A stretch of DNA of 64,000 nucleotides from Caballeronia fortuita (GTDB lineage Bacteria > Pseudomonadota > Gammaproteobacteria > Burkholderiales > Burkholderiaceae): positions 62,001 to 126,000 of the forward strand of contig NZ_FCNX02000017.1 in NCBI RefSeq assembly GCF_001544835.2, read 5' to 3'. Positions 56,612-64,000 of the stretch are shown piece after piece. Position 1 is the stretch's first letter; every line of letters begins with the position of its first letter. Made by a program: the position numbers and the translations under genes. The notes below the pieces were generated by a model that was given only the letters and a program-made list of their open reading frames with translations, searched no databases and was not told the origin of the DNA.

Positions 56612-57625
56612 ATGAAAATCTGCGTGTACGGCGCCGGCGCGATCGGCGGCTATATGGGAGCGCAACTGGCGCGCGCCGGGGCGGACGTCAGTTTTGTGGC
56701 GCGCGGCCCGCATCTCGCGGCGATGCAGGCTAATGGCGTCAAGCTTCGAGTCGATGGCGAAGAGCACGTCGTCAAGGTGCGCTGCACGAACGATCCCGCC
56801 GAACTCGGCCCGCAGGACTACGTGATCATCGCGCTCAAGGCGCATTCGATTCCGGGCGTCGTCGATCTGATTCCGCCGTTGCTCGGCCCCGAAACGGCGA
56901 TCGTCACCGCCGTCAACGGCCTGCCTTACTGGTACTTCTACAAGCACGGCGGCGAACTCGAAGGCACGAAGCTGCAAAGCGTCGATCCGGGCGGCCGTCA
57001 GTGGGACGTGTTCGGTCCGCAACGCGCTATCGGCTGCGTGCTGCTGCCGGCGGCGGAGATCGCGGAGCCGGGCGTCATCGAACATCACTACGGCAAGAAG
57101 TTTCCGATCGGCGAGCCGAGCGGCGAAATCACGCCGCGCCTGCAGGCGCTGCACGACATGATGGCGAAAGCGGACATGGAAGCGCCGATGCGCGACAACA
57201 TCCGCGACGAAATCTGGCTGAAGCTCTGGGGCAACCTGTGCTTCAACCCGATCAGCGCGCTCACCGGCGCGACGCTCGACGTGCTGACGAGCGATCCCGG
57301 CACGCGCGCGCTCTCGAAGGCGATGATGCTGGAAGCGAAGGCCATCGGCGACAAGATCGGCGTGAACTTCCGGGTCGATGTGGAGCGGCGCATCAACGGC
57401 GCGGGCGCGGTCGGCGCGCACAAGACCTCGATGCTGATGGACTGCGAGGCGGGACGCCCGATGGAGATCGATCCGCTGATGACCGTCGTGCAGGAAATCG
57501 GCCGGCTGGTGCACGTCGACACGCCGATGCTCGATGCGGTTCTCGCATTGATCAAGCTGCGCGAGGGCGTGAATCAGGGCACGGCCAAGCCGTTGCCGCC
57601 CCCGCAGTCTCAAAAAGCCGCCTAA
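56612..57625 (+). CDS. 2-dehydropantoate 2-reductase (PanE/ApbA) family; candidate oxalyl-CoA reductase
   Basis: 337 residues, about 30 longer than housekeeping PanE. NADP-binding YGAGAIGGYMGAQLARAG at 5-22, the catalytic-type Lys in DEIWLKLWGNLCFNP near 203, and the substrate-domain ending HKTSMLMDCEAGRPMEIDPL are present. The family reduces 2-oxo acids or related groups with NADPH. In Methylobacterium extorquens a panE-annotated gene encodes oxalyl-CoA reductase. The position between oxlT and frc and the shared operator make that role likely here rather than pantothenate synthesis. The ATG has CAGGAGACGAAGC upstream. Confidence 0.85.
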   Translation: MKICVYGAGAIGGYMGAQLARAGADVSFVARGPHLAAMQANGVKLRVDGEEHVVKVRCTNDPAELGPQDYVIIALKAHSIPGVVDLIPPLLGPETAIVTAVNGLPYWYFYKHGGELEGTKLQSVDPGGRQWDVFGPQRAIGCVLLPAAEIAEPGVIEHHYGKKFPIGEPSGEITPRLQALHDMMAKADMEAPMRDNIRDEIWLKLWGNLCFNPISALTGATLDVLTSDPGTRALSKAMMLEAKAIGDKIGVNFRVDVERRINGAGAVGAHKTSMLMDCEAGRPMEIDPLMTVVQEIGRLVHVDTPMLDAVLALIKLREGVNQGTAKPLPPPQSQKAA

Positions 57626-57651
57626 ACTGCAAGCGAAGGGACCGGCGTTGT

Positions 57652-57667
57652 TTCTGATATACAAGAT
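57652..57667. promoter_or_regulatory. Putative GntR operator, copy 2 (upstream of the small membrane protein and gntR)
   Basis: TTCTGATATACAAGAT, the exact reverse complement of the site at 56563-56578, 73 bases before the small gene at 57740. It suits autoregulation of the gntR operon. Confidence 0.6.
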
Positions 57668-57739
57668 GCAAAATATGTTGCGCGCTGTTGCAATGCAGCA
57701 TATACTGAGGGCTCTTGAGTGATTTAACCGGAGCCTGAA

Positions 57740-57961
57740 ATGAGCATCGCCCTGTTGGTTGTTGTCGGATTCGCGCTGGTTGCCGTGGGTGTAGGTGTTA
57801 CGTTTATGATTGCGTCGGCGGTGCCGCAGAGCATGCTGCAGCGCGCACAGGATCACGGTCGCTTCGCCGGTCTCGCGGCGGATGACCAGAACGGCGGTTC
57901 GGGCAAGCGTGTCGACGCTCGCCGTCCGCACTTGGGAAATCAAGCCATCAATGCCATCTGA
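57740..57961 (+). CDS. Small single-helix membrane protein
   Basis: 73 residues. Residues 3-28 (IALLVVVGFALVAVGVGVTF then MIASAV) form one long membrane helix; the rest is polar. A GGAG site lies before the ATG and the operator copy 2 upstream. It overlaps the gntR start by 11 bases, so the two are probably translated together. Not recognised; it could be an auxiliary subunit or simply a conserved small protein. Confidence 0.6.
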   Translation: MSIALLVVVGFALVAVGVGVTFMIASAVPQSMLQRAQDHGRFAGLAADDQNGGSGKRVDARRPHLGNQAINAI

Positions 57962-58694
57962 TACTCAATCCGTAGACAGACCGGAAGTGCGCCCCGATGT
58001 ACGTCCATCCGGGCTGACGCTTTCGCTGGAGCCGATCAATGCCACGGTTTCGCTGCGCGATCAGGCGTACGCGAAGCTGCGGCAGGCCATCGCCGAGGCG
58101 GACATTTATCGCTCGCGTGAAGAAATCCGTCTGGACGAGAAAGAACTGACCGAAGCGCTCGGCGTGTCGCGCACGCCCATCCGCGAGGCCATGACGCTGC
58201 TCGAGCAGGAAGGCTTTCTGCGCACCGTGCCGCGCCGTGGCGTTTATATCCTGCGCAAGACCAAGCGCGAGATCGTCGAGATGATTCATATGTGGGCGGC
58301 GCTGGAGAGCATGGCGGCGCGCCTCGCGACGCAGCGCGCGACGGACGAGGAAATCGCCCATCTGCGCCACATGTTCGACAATTTCCGCGACTCTACGCCC
58401 GCCGAGCATATCGACGAATATTCGGATGCGAATATCGCGTTCCACTCGGCCATCGTGCGGCTGTCGAAGTCGGAAATCATCTTCGAGACGATCAAGAACA
58501 TCTTCGTGCACGTGCGCGCGATCCGTAAGATGACCATCGCGCAGAGCGACCGGGCGTCGCGCTCGATCGTCGATCACATGCGCATCATCGAAGCGCTGGA
58601 AAAGCGCGACACGGAGCTGGTCGAACGACTGGTGAAGCAGCATTCGCTCGATCTCGCGGCGTTCGTCGAGGCGAATTGCGACTTTCTGGACTGA
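57951..58694 (+). CDS. GntR family transcriptional regulator, FCD subfamily
   Basis: 247 residues. After a 30-residue tail, the winged helix spans about 33-103, with IRLDEKELTEALGVSRTPIR followed by EAMTLLEQEGFL as its core. The helical FCD ligand-binding domain follows (ANIAFHSAIVRLSKSEIIFE and later DHMRIIEALEKRD, VKQHS), with Asp/His positions expected to bind a metal. FCD proteins sense small carboxylates, so oxalate, oxalyl-CoA or glyoxylate are possible effectors. Three matching DNA sites surround its own and the neighbouring promoters. Confidence 0.9.
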   Translation: MPSDTQSVDRPEVRPDVRPSGLTLSLEPINATVSLRDQAYAKLRQAIAEADIYRSREEIRLDEKELTEALGVSRTPIREAMTLLEQEGFLRTVPRRGVYILRKTKREIVEMIHMWAALESMAARLATQRATDEEIAHLRHMFDNFRDSTPAEHIDEYSDANIAFHSAIVRLSKSEIIFETIKNIFVHVRAIRKMTIAQSDRASRSIVDHMRIIEALEKRDTELVERLVKQHSLDLAAFVEANCDFLD

Positions 58695-58726
58695 TTTCGG
58701 ATTGAAGTAGCGGCAGTAAAAGAATA

Positions 58727-58755
58727 GGCCGCGCGGCGTTTGCCGCGCGGCCTTT
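58727..58755. terminator. Strong hairpin between convergent gntR and sucD
   Basis: GGCCGCGCGGC (58727-58737) pairs perfectly with GCCGCGCGGCC (58742-58752) around GTTT, followed by TTTCTC on the forward strand. Probably terminates gntR, and perhaps sucD with a weaker tail. Confidence 0.75.
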
Positions 58756-58761
58756 CTCGTT

Positions 58762-59630
<869 letters not shown>

Positions 59631-59634
<4 letters not shown>

Positions 59635-60833
59635 TTGGACTCTCCTGCAACGACGGCGGAAACGATCTTGTCGGCGGCATCGGCGAGATTTTCGGCGGGG
59701 ATGATGGCGAGGCCGGACGTGCGCAAAATCTCGCGGCCCGCGTCGACGTTCGTTCCCGCGAGGCGCACGACGAGCGGCACGCTCAGATCGATCTCGCGCG
59801 CCGCCGCGACGACGCCTTGCGCGATCACGTCGTAGCGCATGATGCCGCCGAAGATGTTGACGAGAATGCCTTTCACCTTCGGATCGCGCAGGATCAGCTT
59901 GAACGCGGTCGCGACGCGTTCCTGCGTCGCGCCGCCGCCGACGTCGAGAAAGTTCGCCGGCTCGCCGCCGTAAAGCTTGATGATGTCCATCGTGGCCATC
60001 GCGAGGCCCGCGCCGTTCACCATGCAACCGATGTTGCCGTCGAGCTTCACGTAATTGAGGCCGTGCCTCGCCGCTTCGATTTCGGCGGGATCTTCCTCGT
60101 CCTCGTCGCGCAGCTTTTCGATATCGGGATGGCGGTAGAGCGCGTTGTCGTCGAAATTGAGCTTGGCGTCGAGCGCGATGACATCGCCCGAACCGGTCAC
60201 GACGAGCGGATTCACTTCGACAATCGACGCATCCAGATCGACGAACGCCTGATACAGCGCGCCGATGAATTTGGACGCCGCCTTGACCTGATTCCCGGCG
60301 AGCCCGAGTCCGAATGCGATCTGCCGCGTGTGAAAGGGCTGAAGTCCGGTCGCCGGATCGATCGCGACTTTGAGAATTTTCTCCGGCGTGCGATGCGCGA
60401 CTTCCTCGATTTCCATGCCGCCCTCGGTCGACGCCATGATCGTGATGCGCGAACTCGCGCGATCGACCAGCATGCCGAGATACAGCTCGCGCACGATATC
60501 GCAGCCTTCTTCGACGTAGAGACGCTTCACTTCCTTGCCCGCCGGTCCTGTCTGCTTCGTGACGAGCACGGACGCGAGCATCTTCTGGGCGTTCTCACGC
60601 ACCTCGTCCACCGATTTCACGACGCGCACGCCGCCTTTGCCGTCGGGATCGTTGATGAAGCGGCCCGCGCCGCGGCCGCCCGCGTGAATCTGCGATTTGA
60701 CGACCCAGGCAGGGCCGGGCATCGCGCTGGCGGCGTCGGCGGCTTCCTGCGCTGAAAAGGCGACACGGCCCTCCGGCACCGCGACGCCGTATTTTCGTAA
60801 CAGCGCTTTCGCCTGGTATTCGTGGATGTTCAT
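59631..60833 (-). CDS. sucC: Succinyl-CoA synthetase beta-subunit family protein
   Basis: 400 residues. ATP-grasp domain opening MNIHEYQAKALLRKYGVAVP, nucleotide-binding VVKSQIHAGGRGAGRF, metal-site VEVNPLVV and the C-terminal GGGATQERV and NIFGGIMRYDVIAQG are intact. Details (LRKYGVAVPEGR, an insert at RFINDPDGKGG, RHPDIEKLRDEDEEDP) differ from the housekeeping beta-proteobacterial SucC as I know it and look like the alpha-proteobacterial or malate-thiokinase-like branch, suggesting a separate copy. Divergent from frc across 387 bases. Likely to supply the CoA donor for oxalate activation. Confidence 0.9.
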
Positions 60834-61051
60834 TGCGTCTCCTGATGTCCTCTAATGGGAATTCGCACGGCTCGGAAGAATGCTCGAGTTGTCGTGCTGA
60901 AATAAACTTTCGAAGACACTGAAAACGGAAGGCGGGAATTTGTGCGATGCAGTATGAAACGCGCGCGAACTGTTGATGTGTGGGAGGTCCGGTGATTGAT
61001 GCGGTGCATCACAGGGTTTGTATCAATCGGATGATGCTTGTGTCTGGAATA

Positions 61052-61061
61052 TTGTATATCA
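61052..61061. promoter_or_regulatory. Putative GntR operator, copy 3 (sucC-frc region)
   Basis: TTGTATATCA, identical to the core of copies 1 and 2, placed 160 bases before frc and 219 before sucC. The flanks differ from the other two copies, so this site is less certain. Confidence 0.5.
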
Positions 61062-61071
61062 CAGCGAGTGA

Positions 61072-61179
61072 CACGCAGCGCGGCGTCCTGTGAATGGACG
61101 AGCAAGAGCGGTCATCAACATCTGGGTCGATCCGACGGTCTACGCGCCGGGCACGATGGCGCAGACGATGTACATATAA
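61072..61179 (+). pseudogene. 3' remnant of a ThDP-enzyme gene, probably oxalyl-CoA decarboxylase (oxc)
   Basis: A short frame open from 61072 (stop just before it) to TAA 61177-61179 reads near its end RAVINIWVDPTVYAPGTMAQ then TMYI. The xVIN-x2-(V/I)DP strand is how enzymes of the oxalyl-CoA decarboxylase / acetolactate synthase family end (VIIDP in E. coli Oxc, VMIDP in Oxalobacter). It has no start signal or N-terminus. In oxalate users oxc usually lies beside frc, and this fragment stands exactly there, just after an operator copy. I infer deletion of most of oxc. Confidence 0.45.
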
Positions 61180-61220
61180 ATGTGAACCTATAAACGTCGT
61201 AATAGATTGGGAGACAAGCC

Positions 61221-62483
61221 ATGACGGTGAACACTTCTGGCAAGGCGCTGGACGGCGTGCGCATCCTCGATTTCACGCACGTTCAGTCCGGACCGACGTG
61301 CACGCAGTTGCTCGCGTGGTTCGGCGCGGACGTCATCAAGGTCGAGCGCGCGGGCTCGGGCGACATTACGCGGGAGCAGTTGCGCGACATTCCCGACGCC
61401 GACAGCCTCTACTTCACGATGCTCAACCATAACAAGCGCTCGATCACCATCGACACGAAGAATCCGGAAGGCAAGAAGGTGCTCGAGACGCTCGTCAAGA
61501 AGTGCGACGTGCTCGTCGAGAACTTCGCGCCGGGCGCGCTCGATCGCATGGGCTTCACGTGGGAGCGCATCCAGGAGCTGAATCCGCGGATGATCGTCGC
61601 GTCGGTGAAGGGCTTCGGGCCGGGACCGTACGAAGACTGCAAGGTGTACGAGAACGTCGCGCAATGCGCGGGCGGCGCGGCATCCACGACCGGTTTCGAA
61701 GACGGCCCGCCGACCGTCACCGGCGCGCAGATCGGCGATTCGGGCACCGGACTGCATCTCGCGCTCGGCATCGTCACGGCGCTCTATCAGCGCAACACGA
61801 GCGGCCGCGGCCAGAAAGTGCTCGCCGCGATGCAGGACGGCGTGCTCAATCTCTGCCGCGTGAAGCTGCGCGATCAGCAGCGCCTCGAACGCACCGGCGT
61901 CATGAAGGAATATCCACAGTATCCGAACGGCACGTTTGGCGAAGCGGTGCCGCGCGCGGGCAACGCGTCCGGCGGCGGTCAGCCGGGCTGGATTCTGAAG
62001 TGCAAGGGCTGGGAAACCGATCCGAACGCCTACATCTATTTCATCACGCAGGCGCCGGTGTGGGCCGAAATCTGCAAGGTGATCGGCAAGGAGGAATGGA
62101 TCGATCATCCGGACTACAAGACGCCGAACGCGCGCCTGCCACATCTGAAGCAGATCTTCGATGAAATCGAGCACTGGACGATGTCGAAGACCAAGTTCCA
62201 GGTCATGGAGATTCTCAACAAGCACGACATCCCATGCGGCCCGATTCTCTCGATGAAGGAAATCGCCGAAGAGCCGTCGCTGCGCAAGACGGGAACCGTC
62301 GTCGAAGTGGATCATCCGGTGCGCGGCAAGTATTTGACGGTCGGCAATCCGATCAAGCTGTCCGATAGCCCGACCGAAGTCGTGCGCTCGCCGCTGCTCG
62401 GCGAACACACCGATGAAGTCATGGCCGAATTGGGCTACACGCCGGACCAGGTCGCCACGCTCCGGAGTCTAGGCGCGATCTGA
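61221..62483 (+). CDS. frc: Formyl-CoA:oxalate CoA-transferase
   Basis: Class III CoA-transferase moving CoA from formyl-CoA (or succinyl-CoA) to oxalate to give oxalyl-CoA. 420 residues, very close in layout to E. coli YfdW and Oxalobacter Frc: start LDFTHVQSGPTCTQLLAWFG, catalytic Asp173 in GAQIGDSGTG, and the glycine loop NASGGGQPGWILKCKGWETD, which shields the intermediates. These residues are Frc-specific within the CaiB/BaiF family. The ATG has GGGAGACAAGCC upstream. It lies after an operator copy and the putative oxc remnant; the FAA hydrolase gene follows. Confidence 0.93.
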   Translation: MTVNTSGKALDGVRILDFTHVQSGPTCTQLLAWFGADVIKVERAGSGDITREQLRDIPDADSLYFTMLNHNKRSITIDTKNPEGKKVLETLVKKCDVLVENFAPGALDRMGFTWERIQELNPRMIVASVKGFGPGPYEDCKVYENVAQCAGGAASTTGFEDGPPTVTGAQIGDSGTGLHLALGIVTALYQRNTSGRGQKVLAAMQDGVLNLCRVKLRDQQRLERTGVMKEYPQYPNGTFGEAVPRAGNASGGGQPGWILKCKGWETDPNAYIYFITQAPVWAEICKVIGKEEWIDHPDYKTPNARLPHLKQIFDEIEHWTMSKTKFQVMEILNKHDIPCGPILSMKEIAEEPSLRKTGTVVEVDHPVRGKYLTVGNPIKLSDSPTEVVRSPLLGEHTDEVMAELGYTPDQVATLRSLGAI

Positions 62484-62692
62484 TAGCTCTTACACGCTTG
62501 GACGTCCGCCTTTGGAAGAAGGCGGCGCAGGCTCGTGCACGCGCATCAACGGAGACGCGCACGCGGCGTCGGCCATGCCGCTGCATCGGACCGACGCGAA
62601 CGCCGCGTCGGGCGTACTCGATGAAATTGCGCGTCGCGAAGTACAAGCAGGCGCCGTGCGGGCCTGCTCTGAAGTTTCTGGAGGAGGGGACA

Positions 62693-62726
62693 GGGGCGCG
62701 GACCACGTATGTCCGCGTCCCTTTAT
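62693..62726 (+). other. Hairpin between frc and the FAA hydrolase gene
   Basis: GGGCGCGGAC and GTCCGCGTCCC pair (one bulged A) around CACGTAT, followed by only CTTTATAA. A weak terminator or a processing/attenuation hairpin, directly before the ribosome site of the next gene. Confidence 0.45.
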
Positions 62727-62739
62727 AAGGGAGACACAC

Positions 62740-63519
62740 TTGACACACTGGATTCGTTTTCGCGATGCGGGCGGCAGCATCGGCTTCGGCACGCTCGATC
62801 AGCATTCGGGCCGCGTCGTGCAGCACGACGGCGCAATGTTCGACAATCCGCGCCCGACCGACATATCGTTCGCCGTCGACGATCTGACGCTGCTCGCGCC
62901 GTGCCAGCCGAGCAAGGTCATCGCGCTGTGGAACAACTACTACGCGTTGTCGCAGAAGCTCGATAAAGCGCCGCCGAAGCATCCGCTCTTTCTCATCAAG
63001 CCGCCGATGTCGGTGATCGGGCCGGCCGAATCGATCCGCCGGCCGAAGAGCTATCACGGCAAGATCGCGTACGAGGGCGAGTTGGGCATCGTCATCGGCA
63101 AGACGGTGAGCGGGGCGTCGGTCGAGGAAGCCGAGCGCGCGATCTTCGGCTATACGTGTGTGAATGACGTGACGGCCATCGAACTGCTGCAGGAAGATCC
63201 CAACTTCGCGCAATGGTGCCGCTCGAAGGGCTTCGATACCTTCACGTGCCTGGGACCGTGCATCGCGACCGGGTTCGACTGGCGCACGGCGAACGTGGTC
63301 ACGACGCTCGAAGGCGTCGAGCGTCAGAACTATCCGCTCGACGACATGATCTTTTCGCCGGCCGAACAGGTGAGCAGGCTGTCGCAGGACATGACGCTCG
63401 TGCCCGGCGATGTGATCGCGTGCGGCACGTCGATCGGCGTCGGCTCGATCAAGGACGGCGCGCGTGTGGATGTGTCGATCATGGGGATCGGCACGTTGTC
63501 GAATGTGCTTGAGGCATGA
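62740..63519 (+). CDS. Fumarylacetoacetate hydrolase (FAA) family protein
   Basis: 259 residues. An N-terminal cap domain (to about 60) is followed by the FAA fold with KVIALWNNYYALSQKLDK, FLIKPPMSVIGP, the metal-binding E-x-E in YEGELGIVIGK, the DVTAIELLQED segment and the C-terminal GDVIACGTSIGVGSIKDG. Family members hydrolyse C-C bonds of acylpyruvates or decarboxylate oxaloacetate; the substrate here is open. The start is TTG 62740 behind GGGAGACACAC; no ATG or GTG fits as well. A membrane-protein gene overlaps its stop (ATGA). Confidence 0.85.
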   Translation: MTHWIRFRDAGGSIGFGTLDQHSGRVVQHDGAMFDNPRPTDISFAVDDLTLLAPCQPSKVIALWNNYYALSQKLDKAPPKHPLFLIKPPMSVIGPAESIRRPKSYHGKIAYEGELGIVIGKTVSGASVEEAERAIFGYTCVNDVTAIELLQEDPNFAQWCRSKGFDTFTCLGPCIATGFDWRTANVVTTLEGVERQNYPLDDMIFSPAEQVSRLSQDMTLVPGDVIACGTSIGVGSIKDGARVDVSIMGIGTLSNVLEA

Positions 63520-64000
63520 TCGGCGATGGACTGACCGGCGCGCTGTGCGTGCTCGCGGCATTATCGGCGGGTTCGGCGATGCGAGTCTCGAGCGGATGGC
63601 AGGCAATGAGCTTGATCATCGCCGCTGTTTGCTGCGCGAGTGGCGCGCCGGGCGCCATTGCGCTCGCGCTTGCCGTGGTCGCGGCAGTCGTCGGGTGCCG
63701 GTCCGGCCGCTTCGCGTCGAGCGCTTCGACGCAATCGCTGCTTGCCACGGTTGCGTTCGTCGCGTGGGCGCTGCCGCAATCTGGCAGCGTGCACGCGATG
63801 CTGGCGGGCGGCGCGCTCGCGGCCCTGGCTGGCATTCTTTTCATGCGACGCACGAGCCGCGAGCGTTTGGACGTCCAGTCCGTGCATCTCGCCTGCGCCG
63901 GCGCGTGCGCGGCGCTGGCTTACATCCTCGGCGCGCAGTCGGGCGCGCTCGCCGTCCTGCCGGTCGTCGCGATGATCGCGCTCATCGGCGCGCACCTGGC
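63516..64000 (+). CDS. Unidentified multi-helix membrane protein (partial, runs off the window)
   Basis: 161 codons visible, open to the end. The start overlaps the FAA hydrolase stop (ATGA), so it belongs to the same operon. It is very Ala-rich with five or six hydrophobic helices (ALCVLAALSAGSAMRVS, SLIIAAVCCASGAPGAIALA, LLATVAFVAWALPQSG, MLAGGALAALAGILFMRR). I do not recognise it. The alternation of short helices loosely resembles the membrane part of NAD(P) transhydrogenase PntB, which would make NADPH for a reductase, but this is weak. The sequence beyond the window would decide. Confidence 0.6.
   Translation, partial: MIGDGLTGALCVLAALSAGSAMRVSSGWQAMSLIIAAVCCASGAPGAIALALAVVAAVVGCRSGRFASSASTQSLLATVAFVAWALPQSGSVHAMLAGGALAALAGILFMRRTSRERLDVQSVHLACAGACAALAYILGAQSGALAVLPVVAMIALIGAHL

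Larger units (their letters stand above)
60834..61220. promoter_or_regulatory. Divergent sucC-frc control region
   Basis: 387 bases holding an operator-like TTGTATATCA (61052-61061), a shorter TTGTATCA (61018-61025), an AT-rich patch near 60880-60920 suitable as the sucC promoter, and an orphan coding tail (see 61072-61179). A GGGAGA ribosome site precedes the frc ATG. No complete gene fits here. Confidence 0.6.

Noticed and set aside
55834..56733. Forward frame overlapping the second LysR gene and extending into the PanE-family gene
   Set aside because: Runs out of frame through two well-supported genes and has Arg/Ala-rich shadow composition.
62498..62728. Possible small gene between frc and the FAA hydrolase gene
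   Set aside because: Arg-rich chance-like sequence whose end lies in the hairpin; no start signal.

Overview
The window is GC-rich, tightly packed chromosomal DNA from a Burkholderiaceae bacterium, most likely of the Burkholderia / Paraburkholderia / Caballeronia group. The evidence is the gene families (DUF3563 and BPSS1780-type proteins, kinase-fold homoserine kinase, FolE2 next to xseB-ispA-dxs, CYTH-CHAD protein beside a Pit transporter) and the gene order yqeY-dnaG-rpoD. Genus-level assignment is inference.

Positions 1-34500 are mostly core genome: phosphate uptake (pit) divergent from a CYTH-CHAD protein; modE; a PAP2 phosphatase; a PHB-depolymerase-family hydrolase; the small DUF3563 gene; DUF2782-thrB-BPSS1780; AMP nucleosidase; a LOG-type hydrolase head to head with polA; a type II NADH dehydrogenase; a secreted dienelactone hydrolase; a sulfurtransferase; a Rieske oxygenase; the isoprenoid/folate block xseB-ispA-dxs-folE2; a LysR/MFS pair; a GST; tsaD; a YhiN/RdsA-family flavoprotein; and yqeY-dnaG-rpoD, ending in a tRNA with a CAU anticodon.

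Positions 34500-50600 are accessory. Directly after the tRNA lies about 3.2 kb of AT-richer, decayed DNA with one intact membrane-protein gene and another broken by an in-frame stop. It abuts the last part of a tssM gene, followed by an otherwise intact run of type VI secretion genes (tssA, F, G, two tssJ, an OmpA-like lipoprotein, tssK, tssE). No tssB, tssC, hcp, tssH, tssL or vgrG is present in the window, so this is half of a locus. An M23 peptidase converges on its end. Next come a DUF262-HNH (GmrSD-like) nuclease gene broken by a frameshift, and yjdM.

Positions 50800-64000 hold an aldehyde dehydrogenase and then an oxalate-metabolism region: a LysR gene divergent from an OxlT-type oxalate/formate antiporter, a second LysR gene, a ketopantoate-reductase-family gene (the family that supplied the oxalyl-CoA reductase of Methylobacterium), a small membrane protein, an FCD-type GntR regulator, a second-type succinyl-CoA synthetase pair (sucCD), formyl-CoA:oxalate CoA-transferase (frc), an FAA hydrolase and an unidentified membrane protein running off the end. 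Three copies of TTGTATATCA, two inside an identical 16-base block, sit in front of these units and look like the operators of the GntR protein. Between one of them and frc is a short orphan reading frame resembling the C-terminal end of a ThDP enzyme such as oxalyl-CoA decarboxylase. This suggests that oxc was deleted here and the locus now favours reductive use of oxalyl-CoA. This is the most interesting part of the window.
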